From positions 1-64,000 of the forward strand of contig CAJQGR010000014.1 in NCBI GenBank assembly GCA_905477785.1: a stretch of DNA of 64,000 bases. Direction: 5' to 3'. Below, in pieces: positions 39,416 to 48,586 of the stretch; position 1 is the first letter of the stretch, and every line of letters begins with the position of its first letter. Below the pieces are notes generated by a model. The model did no database searches. It was given only the letters and a program-made list of their open reading frames with translations, and was not told where the DNA came from. A program made the translations under genes and the position numbers. The stretch is from an uncultured Hellea sp. (GTDB taxonomy: Bacteria; Pseudomonadota; Alphaproteobacteria; Caulobacterales; Maricaulaceae).

Positions 39416-40909
39416 ATGTTCACAGCAGAACGCGTGGCTGACGCAAAAGATTGGATTAAAGGCGAGACGGGTGATTGGGAAGTTATCATTGGCCTGGAAG
39501 TACATGCTCAAGTATCCAGTAACTCCAAACTTTTTTCAGGTTCATCTACTGAATATGGCTCAGAGCCTAATAGTCAAGTAAGTTTGGTCGATGCTGGTAT
39601 GCCAGGAATGCTTCCCGTTGTTAATGAGTATTGTATTGAACAAGCTATCAAGACCGGTTTGGGTTTAAATGCGAAAATAAATTTATATTCACGTTTCGAC
39701 AGAAAGAATTATTTTTACGTCGACTTGCCGCAGGGATATCAGATTTCTCAGTTTGAACATCCAATTGTTGGTGAGGGAAACATTGAGATTTTACCAATCG
39801 ATTCAGATGGTAATACTTTGGACCCTGTTTCAGTTGGAATCGAAAGGTTGCATCTTGAGCAGGACGCTGGAAAGTCTGTGCATGACCTTTCACCTGATGA
39901 AACTTATGTAGACTTAAACCGTTGCGGTGTTGCCCTTATGGAAATTGTTTCCAAACCAGATATGCGCTCTCCAGAAGAAGCTTCAGCATATGTTGATAAG
40001 CTAAGAGGAATTGTGAGAGCTTTGGGTACCTGTGATGGAGATATGGAAAAAGGAAACTTAAGAGCTGATGTTAATGTTTCTGTCAGAAAGCCCGGAGGAG
40101 AGTTGGGAACTAGATGTGAAATTAAAAATGTAAATTCAATGAGATTTATACGCCAAGCTATTAATTACGAAGCACGTAGGCATATAGAAATTTTAGAATC
40201 AGGTGGATCCATTGATCAAGAAACACGTTTGTTTGATAGTTTAAAAGGTGAAACACGCACCATGAGATCGAAAGAAGATGCTCATGATTATAGGTATTTC
40301 CCTGATCCTGACCTTTTACCTTTAAATATTGAGCAATCATATGTTGATGACCTAAAGGCTAAATTACCAGAGTTGCCTGATGCTATTAAAAGTAGGTTTA
40401 TGGATGATTATAAACTGTCTGAATATGATGCTCGTATCTTAACAGCTGATAAAATAAAAAGTGATTTTTACGAAATAGTTGCAAACGGCCGTGACGCAAA
40501 AATAGCTGCAAATTGGACAATGGGTGATTTATTTGGGGCGCTCAATAAGTCAGGATTAGATTTAAACGCGACACCTGTTTCTGCAAAAATGCTGGGTGAA
40601 CTTATTGATAGAATTTCTGATAATACTATTTCTGGAAAAATTGCTAAGAGCGTTTTTGAGAGAATGTTCAACGGTGAAGGTAATGCTGATGAGATTATAG
40701 AAGCTCAAGGCTTAAAACAAGTAACCGATGTTGGTGCAATTTCTGTTATTGTTGATGAGGTGATCGCAAATAATAAGGACCAAGCTCAAAAGGCAGTGGC
40801 TAACCCAAAATTGCTTGGTTTCTTTGTTGGGCAAGTTATGAAGGCTACGCAAGGAAAAGCTAATCCTCAAGTTGTAAATAAGTTACTCCGAGAAAAACTG
40901 GGTCTTTAA
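39416..40909 (+). CDS. gatB: Asp-tRNA(Asn)/Glu-tRNA(Gln) amidotransferase subunit B
   Basis: A 497-residue kinase-like subunit that activates and amidates misacylated tRNA. The blocks are [54 protein letters not shown] and the YqeY-like C-terminal tail ([24 protein letters not shown]). With gatC and gatA it shows that the cell uses transamidation to make Gln- or Asn-tRNA. Confidence 0.98.
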   Translation: MFTAERVADAKDWIKGETGDWEVIIGLEVHAQVSSNSKLFSGSSTEYGSEPNSQVSLVDAGMPGMLPVVNEYCIEQAIKTGLGLNAKINLYSRFDRKNYFYVDLPQGYQISQFEHPIVGEGNIEILPIDSDGNTLDPVSVGIERLHLEQDAGKSVHDLSPDETYVDLNRCGVALMEIVSKPDMRSPEEASAYVDKLRGIVRALGTCDGDMEKGNLRADVNVSVRKPGGELGTRCEIKNVNSMRFIRQAINYEARRHIEILESGGSIDQETRLFDSLKGETRTMRSKEDAHDYRYFPDPDLLPLNIEQSYVDDLKAKLPELPDAIKSRFMDDYKLSEYDARILTADKIKSDFYEIVANGRDAKIAANWTMGDLFGALNKSGLDLNATPVSAKMLGELIDRISDNTISGKIAKSVFERMFNGEGNADEIIEAQGLKQVTDVGAISVIVDEVIANNKDQAQKAVANPKLLGFFVGQVMKATQGKANPQVVNKLLREKLGL

Positions 40910-40974
40910 TGCGCCTAAATACTTTCTGAATTAGTTAGAGCATTTTATATTAACTAAACTAAGGAATAAAGAAT

Positions 40975-41151
40975 ATGAAATTACAAGAAGGTCCAGCATT
41001 CGGGGCATTAGTAATTGGGTTTGGCTTCGCTTATTTTATGTATCAGGCTCAGAAAAATATCTTTTTTTCTATATTACTAGGGGTGGTCATAGCTATAGCT
41101 GACTATTTCTTTTTAGTTTGGTTGCAAAAGCTTAAAAAAGGAAGAAAATAA
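40975..41151 (+). CDS. Small two-helix membrane protein, unrecognised
   Basis: A 58-residue ORF (MKLQEGPAFGALVIGFGFAY to WLQKLKKGRK) with AAGGA about 10 nt before its ATG. Its TAA overlaps the next ATG as TAATG. Two hydrophobic segments (about 9-24 and 30-48) and a Lys/Arg-rich C-terminus suggest an inner membrane hairpin with a cytoplasmic tail. It probably forms a two-gene unit with the nitroreductase. No family recognised. Confidence 0.65.
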   Translation: MKLQEGPAFGALVIGFGFAYFMYQAQKNIFFSILLGVVIAIADYFFLVWLQKLKKGRK

Positions 41152-41840
41152 TGAGTTTCAGTATTAACAAAACCCCAAGTGTTTCTAAAGCATTAGAAAC
41201 CCGTATTACATGTAGAGATTTTTTAGATAAACCTGTACCAAATGATGTTCTTAAGAGAGTTTTACATACATCTTTGCGGAGTGCATCTGGAGGAAACCTT
41301 CAGCCATGGAAGGTTCATATTATTCAAGGCGAAACATTAAAGAAATTCAAGAAAACATGTGTTGATAGAATGATGGCTGGAAAAGTTGAAGAACCCACTT
41401 ACCCTGCTTATCCTTCGCCATTGTGGGAGCCACAAAGATCATGGCGCTATAAACTTGGAGAAGATATGTATGCTCTCTTGGGTATTGAAAAAGATAATAA
41501 AATGGGGCGACTAGCTTGGTTAGCTCAAAATGGAAATTTTTTTGGAGCACCTGTCGGCATTATTATAACCGGAGATAAAAGGTTAGATCAGCCTCAATAC
41601 ATGGACATAGGTATCTATTTACAAAGTTTGATGTTACTAGCAAGAGAAGAAGGTTTGCATACTGCTCCTCAAGGTTGGTGGCGAAATTGGACTTCAGTTT
41701 CACATGACCTTTTGGATATTCCAGAAGAAGAAGAGGTTCTAGTTGGCATGGCCTTAGGGTATGGTAACCCTGATCACCCTGTAAATGCTTTATATGCGGA
41801 CAGAGCTAACCTTAGCGAAATAGCTAAATTTTATGATTGA
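41151..41840 (+). CDS. Nitroreductase-family flavoprotein
   Basis: A 229-residue NfsB/NfnB-fold FMN oxidoreductase. The FMN-binding Arg region is RITCRDFLDKPVPNDVLKRVL. SASGGNLQPWKVHII and the C-terminal VGMALGYGNPDHPVN are typical. It is related to the nitrobenzoate-reductase-like subgroup. The physiological substrate is unknown. Translation is probably coupled to the small membrane protein gene before it. Confidence 0.9.
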   Translation: MSFSINKTPSVSKALETRITCRDFLDKPVPNDVLKRVLHTSLRSASGGNLQPWKVHIIQGETLKKFKKTCVDRMMAGKVEEPTYPAYPSPLWEPQRSWRYKLGEDMYALLGIEKDNKMGRLAWLAQNGNFFGAPVGIIITGDKRLDQPQYMDIGIYLQSLMLLAREEGLHTAPQGWWRNWTSVSHDLLDIPEEEEVLVGMALGYGNPDHPVNALYADRANLSEIAKFYD

Positions 41841-41876
41841 TTTTCTCAACTAAAATAGATCGATTAAAATATATTA

Positions 41877-43493
41877 TTAAACGAAGTTTCGTAATATATA
41901 CTTTTGAATCTTACCCGTGGAGGTTCTGGGAATAGTTTTAAATACTATTTTATTTGGTACTTTATAAGATGCGAGTGAATTTTTACACCATTTAATGATT
42001 TCATCTTCGCTTGCTTTTTTTCCAGGTTTTAACTCTATGAATGCGCATGGTGTTTCTCCCCATTTTTCATGATTCATAGCAACCACAGCAGCCACGTTAA
42101 CGGAAGGGTGAGTGTAAAGAGTTTCTTCTATTTCAATAGAAGATATATTTTCTCCTCCTGAAATGATAATATCTTTTGAACGGTCTTTAAGCTGAATATA
42201 ACCATCAGGATAGGTAACTCCTAAATCTCCTGAATGAAACCAACCTCCTTCAAAAGCAGCTTGAGTTGCTTTTTTATTTTTAAAATAACCTTTCATCACA
42301 ACATTTCCGCGAAACATCACTTCACCAATTGTTTTACCATCATGCGGTACAGGTTCCATATTGTCAGGGTCTAATACCTTAAGGTCTTCGAGGGGTAAAT
42401 ACCTCACGCCTTGGCGTGATTTTAATATTGCTTGTTCCTCTAGAGAAAGATTATCCCATTCTTTATGCCAATCATTTACAACTGCAGGGCCATAGGTCTC
42501 AGTTAAGCCATAAAGGTGCGTTACATCAAACTTTTCTTTTTGCATTGCCTCCAGAACTTTAGCGGGAGGAGGGGCGGCGGCTGTAAAAAACTGAACTTTA
42601 TGTTTTAAGTCATATTTTTCATTATCAGGTGCATTTATTATAAGTGACATAACAATTGGCGCTCCACAAAGATGAGTAACTTTATGATCATAAAGCGCTT
42701 TCCATATCGGGCCTGACTTAACATCTCTTAGACAGATATGTGTTCCAACTATTGCAGACATAGTCCATGGAAAACACCATCCGTTGCAGTGAAACATTGG
42801 TAAAGTCCATAAATAGTTTGAGTGTTTTTGCATAGAAGTTGTTAGCGCATTACCTTGAGCCAAGAGATATGCACCGCGGTGATGTGAAACAACACCCTTA
42901 GGATTTCCTGTCGTTCCCGATGTATAATTTATTGAAATAGCATCCCACTCATCCGATGGCTTAAACCATTCAAAATTTGTACTACCTGCGTTTAGAAATT
43001 TCTCATAATCGTGAGTATCATTTGTTATTGCTGTATGTTCATATTCAGGATCATTATATATAATTATGATTGGATTTTTTTTAGATAGCTCTAATGCTTT
43101 TTCGGCTAGAACTTTAAATTCACTATCAAAGATGAAAACTTTCGCATCAGCGTGATCTAGCTGAAAAGCAATTGTTTTAGCATCAAGACGTGTATTTATT
43201 GAGTGTATAACTGCACCGGTCATTGGAATTCCATAATGGCACTCAAGCATTGATGGGGTATTGGTTAAAAGAACAGAAACAGTATCGCCAGAACCTATAT
43301 TGTTTTTGTTTAACGCCGAAGCTAACTGGCGCGAACGATCATAAAACTCCCCGTAGTTATATTTTAATTGACCATGGACAATAGCAATATGCTTTGGAAA
43401 AACGGATGCGGCTCGTTCCAGAAATGTTATAGGTGTAAGGGGCTGAAAATTAGCAGGATTTTTATCAAGGTCAGTATTGTAGGGGTTAGTCAT
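41877..43493 (-). CDS. Acyl-CoA ligase (AMP-forming), DmdB-like
   Basis: A 538-residue ANL-superfamily enzyme that activates a carboxylic acid to its CoA ester. The AMP loop is INYTSGTTGNPKGVVSHHRGAYL; A5 HLYGLTETYGPAV, A7 GWFHSGDLGVTYPDGYIQLKDRSKDIIISGGENIS and A10 Lys in PRTSTGKIQKYILR are all present. Length and N-terminal pattern match the group that includes methylmercaptopropionate-CoA ligase (DmdB) and medium-chain ligases. The DmdB reading leans on the DmdA-like gene nearby and is inference. Confidence 0.9.
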   Translation of the reverse strand: MTNPYNTDLDKNPANFQPLTPITFLERAASVFPKHIAIVHGQLKYNYGEFYDRSRQLASALNKNNIGSGDTVSVLLTNTPSMLECHYGIPMTGAVIHSINTRLDAKTIAFQLDHADAKVFIFDSEFKVLAEKALELSKKNPIIIIYNDPEYEHTAITNDTHDYEKFLNAGSTNFEWFKPSDEWDAISINYTSGTTGNPKGVVSHHRGAYLLAQGNALTTSMQKHSNYLWTLPMFHCNGWCFPWTMSAIVGTHICLRDVKSGPIWKALYDHKVTHLCGAPIVMSLIINAPDNEKYDLKHKVQFFTAAAPPPAKVLEAMQKEKFDVTHLYGLTETYGPAVVNDWHKEWDNLSLEEQAILKSRQGVRYLPLEDLKVLDPDNMEPVPHDGKTIGEVMFRGNVVMKGYFKNKKATQAAFEGGWFHSGDLGVTYPDGYIQLKDRSKDIIISGGENISSIEIEETLYTHPSVNVAAVVAMNHEKWGETPCAFIELKPGKKASEDEIIKWCKNSLASYKVPNKIVFKTIPRTSTGKIQKYILRNFV

Positions 43494-43496
43494 TTT

Positions 43497-44309
43497 CTAT
43501 CGATCATTCCAATCGGGCTCTCGTTTTTCTAAAAATGCGCTAATGCCTTCCTTAGCATCCTCATAAAATAAATTTTCAACCATAACTTTTGATGTATGCT
43601 CATAGGCTCTAGCTAGGTCCATTTCTTTTTGGGCATAGAAAGCTTTCTTACCTGTTTTTACTGTTAAGTTAGATTTAGAAGCAATCTTTTTTGCCATTAA
43701 CGTAACGGTTGCCTCTAAGTCTTTCATAGGAGTCGAACGATTAATGAGCCCTATTTCTTCAGCACGAACAGCAGAGATCATGTCACCTGTTAAGAGCATT
43801 TCCATGCTATTTTTTTGAGATATGCTTCGAGAAACTGCTACCATTGGTGTTGAACAAAATAATCCTATATTTACACCAGGTGTGCAAAATTTAGCTTCCT
43901 CTGCAGCATAAGCAAGATCACAACTTGCAACTAGTTGACATCCAGCTGCAGTTGCCACTCCTGAAACTTCAGCAATGACAGGTTTTGGGCATGTTACGAT
44001 AGTTTGCATCAGCTTCGAACAAAGAGCCATGAGCTTTATGAAAAAAGCTTTTCCGTGATCGGCTTCTGCTCTTGCATTTGTAATTTCTTTGAGGTCATGA
44101 CCAGAACAAAATACTGATCCTTTTGAGGAAATTATTATGACTTTAACAGATGGGTTTAGGGCTGCTTGTTCTAGAGAAGAAATGAGTTGGATAATCATGC
44201 TTTCGGATAAAGCATTGCGGCGCGGAATATCATTGAGTGTAATGCGGTTAACACCATTAGTATCAATACTAATAATTAATTTTTTATAATCGGACATTAT
44301 TTCTGACAT
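43497..44309 (-). CDS. Enoyl-CoA hydratase/isomerase-fold protein lacking both catalytic glutamates
   Basis: A 270-residue crotonase-fold protein. CSGHDLKEI (CoA-binding and oxyanion hole) and VATAAGCQLVASCDLAYAAEEAKFCTPGVNIGLFCS are clear. At the two hydratase Glu positions it has Gln (AGCQL) and Gly (TPGVN). It resembles the ECHDC3 group rather than a classical hydratase, so water addition is unlikely. It sits 3 bp upstream of the acyl-CoA ligase on the same strand and probably acts on the same CoA ester. Confidence 0.85.
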   Translation of the reverse strand: MSEIMSDYKKLIISIDTNGVNRITLNDIPRRNALSESMIIQLISSLEQAALNPSVKVIIISSKGSVFCSGHDLKEITNARAEADHGKAFFIKLMALCSKLMQTIVTCPKPVIAEVSGVATAAGCQLVASCDLAYAAEEAKFCTPGVNIGLFCSTPMVAVSRSISQKNSMEMLLTGDMISAVRAEEIGLINRSTPMKDLEATVTLMAKKIASKSNLTVKTGKKAFYAQKEMDLARAYEHTSKVMVENLFYEDAKEGISAFLEKREPDWNDR

Positions 44310-44328
44310 ACATTACCTAATTGGAAAT

Positions 44329-44778
44329 TTAGAAGATATTCACTTTTACGTTATCTGCAAGTGTATTTGCCACGAAGCAATAGCGATGTGCTCTATTCTG
44401 CATTTCTGCTAATTTATCTATCGTAACTTCAAAGCCATCGTCAAATTCAACAACAGGGTGTAGGTCAATTTGAGTCACTGACATTCTTCCTTTTGGATTT
44501 TTTCCAAGATGTGCAACAGCATGATCTTTAAAAGATAAAACTGGCCAACCCGCTTTTGCGGCCAATGCTAAAAATGTCATCATATGGCAGCTAGACAATG
44601 AAGCTGCTAAAGCTTGCTCTGGGTTTGTATTACTAGGGTTTCCGCCCCAATCCGGAGCAGCATCGACTTGTAAATTATAATTATCATTAAAAACCACGTG
44701 ATGACTATTTGAGAATTTACCCGCCATTAATTCGGACTCTGATCGGTTCCATTCAAGTGTAATTGAGAGTTCTGACAT
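44329..44778 (-). CDS. OsmC/Ohr-family thiol peroxidase-like protein
   Basis: A 149-residue protein with the two OsmC cysteines in LAASLSSCHMMTFLALAAKAG and NRAHRYCFVANTLAD. Family members reduce organic hydroperoxides or bind redox ligands. It sits 11 bp downstream of the DmdA-like gene and 19 bp upstream of the crotonase, in one transcription unit. Confidence 0.9.
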   Translation of the reverse strand: MSELSITLEWNRSESELMAGKFSNSHHVVFNDNYNLQVDAAPDWGGNPSNTNPEQALAASLSSCHMMTFLALAAKAGWPVLSFKDHAVAHLGKNPKGRMSVTQIDLHPVVEFDDGFEVTIDKLAEMQNRAHRYCFVANTLADNVKVNIF

Positions 44779-44789
44779 AGTTTTGATCC

Positions 44790-45941
44790 TTACAATTTAG
44801 CTTTGGCTGCGATATTTTTCTTTGGGTCATAAAAGGGTTTTTCGACAACTTTAGCATCCACAAGTTTAGAGTTAATTTCTACGGACAACTCTGTTCCTAT
44901 TTTTGCATACTCTATTGCTACCATAGCCAAGGCTATATTTTGGTCAAGACGAGGGGAGTAAACTGCAGATGTCACTTTTCCAATGTGAGTATTATCATTA
45001 GTCACAGGCCAAAAACTCGTGTTAGGGCCTTTTAATTGATCGCAATTCAAAATTAATCCAACTTGAATTCTTTTTATGCCTTTTTCTTGAATATCTATTA
45101 AAGCTTTTTTACCAATGAAATCGTTTTCTGTGTTAAGATTTATTAAGCGTTCGAGGCCTAATTCAAAAGGGTTCGTATTTATATCCGCATCTGCATGATA
45201 TGATAGCATAGCGCCTTCAACACGCCTTATAGTCGACGTATGACCAGGTTTTAATCCATATTGAGCGCCTGCAGCCATTATTTTTTCCCATAATTCAGAG
45301 CCATATTTACTATCCCGCAGATAAATTTCATACCCGAGTTCACTTGACCATCCTGTTCTAGAGACCACGAGTGGTATACCGTCGAGCTCGAGCTCTCTAA
45401 GCCAATAATAACGTAAATTTAGTATGTCTTCACCAAATAATTTTTGCATAATGAGACCTGATTTTGGTCCCTGTAACTGTAAAGGCGATACATCGGGTTC
45501 GGTTATTTTAACATCTAAACCTGAATTAATAGCTACACCCTGTGCCCATAATAATATATCTGAGTCTGCTAAGGAAATCCAAAAATGATTTTCACTCAAG
45601 CGCAGTAAGATTGGGTCATTTAAAAGCCCGCCATCATTATTTACGATAAATATATATTTGCATTGTCCAACCTTCATTTTTGATAGGTCTCGCGGGGTTA
45701 ACTTTTGCATAAACTCAGCTGCGTCAGGACCAGTGATTTCAACTTGCCGTTCTACTGCAACATCACATAATATTGCATCATTTACTAGATTCCAGAAATT
45801 TTGTTCAGGGTTACCAAAGTCACGGGGAATATACATGTGATTATAAACTGAAAAGCCCTGAGCCCCCCATTTAAGAGTTGAGTCAAAATAAGGCGATTTC
45901 CTTATCTGAGTTCCAAATCCAAAATCTTTAATTGAAGACAT
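44790..45941 (-). CDS. Aminomethyltransferase-fold protein, DmdA-like
   Basis: A 383-residue folate-dependent methyltransferase of the GcvT fold. The N-terminal half (GFSVYNHMYIPRDFG, DVAVERQVEITGPDAAEFMQ, WISLADSDILLWAQGVA) looks like DMSP demethylase DmdA. The C-terminal half (VVSRTGWSSELGYEIYL, TIRRVEGAMLSYHADADINTNPFELG) is closer to other GcvT paralogues. It may demethylate DMSP or a related methylated substrate to THF. The DmdA identity is about even odds; the fold is sure. Confidence 0.82.
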   Translation of the reverse strand: MSSIKDFGFGTQIRKSPYFDSTLKWGAQGFSVYNHMYIPRDFGNPEQNFWNLVNDAILCDVAVERQVEITGPDAAEFMQKLTPRDLSKMKVGQCKYIFIVNNDGGLLNDPILLRLSENHFWISLADSDILLWAQGVAINSGLDVKITEPDVSPLQLQGPKSGLIMQKLFGEDILNLRYYWLRELELDGIPLVVSRTGWSSELGYEIYLRDSKYGSELWEKIMAAGAQYGLKPGHTSTIRRVEGAMLSYHADADINTNPFELGLERLINLNTENDFIGKKALIDIQEKGIKRIQVGLILNCDQLKGPNTSFWPVTNDNTHIGKVTSAVYSPRLDQNIALAMVAIEYAKIGTELSVEINSKLVDAKVVEKPFYDPKKNIAAKAKL

Positions 45942-46025
45942 GAGTACCTCATAAATTAGAATAATTTACAGCTCATTAGGTTACTGAAAACTGATTGTAA
46001 CCAATCAAGATTTCTAATTTTATTT

Positions 46026-46451
46026 CTAAGATTCTAGAATTTTTGCACTTAAGTATCTAAATATAAATATTGTGAGAGTCATAGTGCCTGCAAAAATAAA
46101 AGAGTTAATGCCTCCGAAACTTAAACTAGCTAGTGCTGGTCCAGGACATAAACCAGCAATACCCCATCCAATGCCGAATATTGAAGCACCAAATATTAAT
46201 TTAGTGTCTATATCTTTGAAGGAGGGCAACTGAAATTTATCAACCAGTAAAGGTTTTTTTCGTTTTAAAACAACATGATAACCTATAAAAGTTACGGTCA
46301 CTGCGGCTCCCATTACAAAAGCTAAACTTGGATCCCAATTACCAGTTATATTTAAAAAAGAAATAACTTTTTCTGGATTAATCATTTGCGATAATGTGAG
46401 CCCACCGCCAAATAAAATACCTGCAAGAAAACATGAAATTGAAATTTTCAT
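46026..46451 (-). CDS. YeeE/YedE half-transporter, second subunit
   Basis: A 141-residue membrane protein of the sulfur-transport (DUF395) family with four hydrophobic segments and the motif GIGWGIAGLCPGPALASL. The frame can be read from TTG 46463, but GGAG 6 nt before ATG 46451 sets the start, one base after the stop of the first subunit. Family members such as TsuA carry thiosulfate. Each half here needs the other. Confidence 0.88.
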   Translation of the reverse strand: MKISISCFLAGILFGGGLTLSQMINPEKVISFLNITGNWDPSLAFVMGAAVTVTFIGYHVVLKRKKPLLVDKFQLPSFKDIDTKLIFGASIFGIGWGIAGLCPGPALASLSFGGINSFIFAGTMTLTIFIFRYLSAKILES

Positions 46452-46452
46452 A

Positions 46453-46878
46453 TTATACTCCAACTGTAAATTTGATTACAAAGACAGTAATTATGGCTGT
46501 GGTCATAAATATTAATGTTGCAACAATTGAGCGGTTAGATAATAACGCATTACCACAAACCCCATGTCCACTCGTACATCCACTTCCAAGTTGAGTTCCA
46601 ATTCCAACAAGAACTGCAGCAGTTATAAGTAATGGTTTTTGTACAGTAAATTTTATACTCAATATTGAAGGGTCAAACATTGCTATCAAGTGAGGTGAAA
46701 TCAAAAGTCCCAGAAAAAAAGAGAATCTCCATAATTTATCGTTATTATTATTTTCAAATATTCCGCCAAGTATTCCGCTAATACCCGCTATACGGCCTAC
46801 ACTTGCCATTAACCAAACTGCCGCCAGTCCGATCATTGCACCGCCTAATGATGCTGAGACAGGTGAAAAATTTTCCAT
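46453..46878 (-). CDS. YeeE/YedE half-transporter, first subunit
   Basis: A 141-residue membrane protein with about four segments and the Cys-containing motif GIGTQLGSGCTSGHGVCG typical of the YeeE/YedE family. It forms a pair with the downstream half, as in PmpA/PmpB arrangements. The conserved Cys residues are suited to handling a sulfur anion. The pair precedes the DmdA-like gene by 84 bp on the same strand. Confidence 0.88.
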   Translation of the reverse strand: MENFSPVSASLGGAMIGLAAVWLMASVGRIAGISGILGGIFENNNNDKLWRFSFFLGLLISPHLIAMFDPSILSIKFTVQKPLLITAAVLVGIGTQLGSGCTSGHGVCGNALLSNRSIVATLIFMTTAIITVFVIKFTVGV

Positions 46879-46912
46879 AGTATTAACTCAAATCTTACTT
46901 TTTTAATCAAAA

Positions 46913-48463
46913 TTATTCTAACTTATTAGCTTCTTCTCTGATTAGCTCATTCATAAAACGCACACCCCATCCTGCATGTCCTTTAGGTGTGGTGGGAGTT
47001 GGGCTGTCTCTCCAGTCAACACCTGCTATATCTAAATGAACCCAAGGTAAGTTTTCATCAACAAATGTTCCAATAACTGCTGCTCCTATAGATGCACCGG
47101 GGCGACCAGCTGTACTAACAATATCGGCAATATTTGACTTAATTTGTTCAAAATGGCCTTCATTCAAAGGTAATGGCCAAACATCTTCGCCTGAATTTTT
47201 ACCAATTTTCATCATACGCATTGATAAGTCCCAGTCACGGGTCAAAACTGCGCCATAATCAGAACCCATTGCGCTTGACGCTGAACCTGTAAGAGTAGCT
47301 ATATCTAAAAGCATATATGGATTAAAATACTTTTGAGCGTACTGAACAGCATCAGCTAGTTGTAGGCGTCCTTCTGCATCCGTTGATCCAATTTCGATAG
47401 TTTTACCTCCCATGCTTGTTAAAACATCTCCGGGCCTAATTGCGTCGGCTGCAGGCATATTTTCTGATAAGGGCATTAACCCTACTATATTAATATTTTC
47501 ACCACGTTTTGAGGATGCTAAAAGTGTGCCGGCTACCGCAGCAGCTCCTGATAAATCTGATTTCATATACCACATACCACTGTTTTGCTTTAATGTAATC
47601 CCACCAGTATCAAATGTTATTCCTTTACCTACTAAAGCTAAAGGTGCTTTTTCTTTTTCTGCCCCATTATATTCAATAATTAGCATACGCGCATCATGTA
47701 TTGAACCACGAGCAGTTCCAAGTAATACACCCATGCCTTCACGCCGAATTTCGTCTTCTTTCATGATATGTATTTTAATATTTTGTACATTAGAAAATTT
47801 AGGAAGGACTCTCTCAATAAACGTATCTGGATATATTATATTTCCGGGTTCAGTTCCTAAATCCCTTGCTAAGTACGTTCCTTCAACAACGTGGACTAGG
47901 TCATTATGATAATTCTGATCAGATTTATCTGGTTCGTTGACATGCATTATGATTGGTAATGTTTTTAAGTCATTTTTTGATGAATCTGCTTTATATTTGT
48001 ATTTTTCAAATTTGTAGTTTTTTAAAGCAAATCCTTTGGCTATATGCGCCCCTGCAGCTAATACATTAGTATTTAAATCTTCAGCAATTACAACTGTATT
48101 ACCTTCGGATTTGGAGGCTATGTGTCCGCCAAGATCATGTAATTTTCGTTTATTTAATTCTTCCGTTCCTGCTCCGATGATTGTTACTTTATGAAACGGA
48201 GATATTGCATTAAATATCAATGCATTTCCAAAATCTCCGCTAAATTCATGTTTTGATAAAGCAATGGAAATTTGATTATTAACAAATTTATCAATTTCTG
48301 CACTTTTACCAATTAAGTCACTACTGGTTGCTATGATAACAATATCACCACTTTTAGGAAGATCTTTTGAGTGAAATTGAAATTCAGGCATTTTATCTGC
48401 AAAAGTTTGATGCGATAGCATCAACGATACAGCAAGGAAAATGATTGATTTTAATAGATACAT
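46913..48463 (-). CDS. M17 leucyl aminopeptidase, exported form
   Basis: A 516-residue cytosol-aminopeptidase family enzyme. The metal and catalytic blocks are VGKGITFDTGGITLKQNSGMW, MKSDLSGAAAVAG and IGSTDAEGRLQLADAVQYA. It has a clear N-terminal signal (LKSIIFLAVSLMLSHQTFA), unusual for M17, so it likely releases N-terminal residues from peptides in the periplasm or outside. It lies 34 bp upstream of the YeeE/YedE pair. Confidence 0.93.
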   Translation of the reverse strand: MYLLKSIIFLAVSLMLSHQTFADKMPEFQFHSKDLPKSGDIVIIATSSDLIGKSAEIDKFVNNQISIALSKHEFSGDFGNALIFNAISPFHKVTIIGAGTEELNKRKLHDLGGHIASKSEGNTVVIAEDLNTNVLAAGAHIAKGFALKNYKFEKYKYKADSSKNDLKTLPIIMHVNEPDKSDQNYHNDLVHVVEGTYLARDLGTEPGNIIYPDTFIERVLPKFSNVQNIKIHIMKEDEIRREGMGVLLGTARGSIHDARMLIIEYNGAEKEKAPLALVGKGITFDTGGITLKQNSGMWYMKSDLSGAAAVAGTLLASSKRGENINIVGLMPLSENMPAADAIRPGDVLTSMGGKTIEIGSTDAEGRLQLADAVQYAQKYFNPYMLLDIATLTGSASSAMGSDYGAVLTRDWDLSMRMMKIGKNSGEDVWPLPLNEGHFEQIKSNIADIVSTAGRPGASIGAAVIGTFVDENLPWVHLDIAGVDWRDSPTPTTPKGHAGWGVRFMNELIREEANKLE

Positions 48464-48586
48464 AAATACTCCAGAGTTCTGGAAAAATATATTGAATAGT
48501 TTTTAAACAAGCAAGTTTATAAGATCTTTATTTTCTGTTTTATATATTATGCTTATTGCAGTTAAAAAATAACATTTAATAGACTT

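Noticed and set aside
43497-44309. Naming the crotonase-fold gene dmdD
   Set aside because: Both catalytic glutamates are missing, so the hydratase/hydrolase mechanism of DmdD is not supported.
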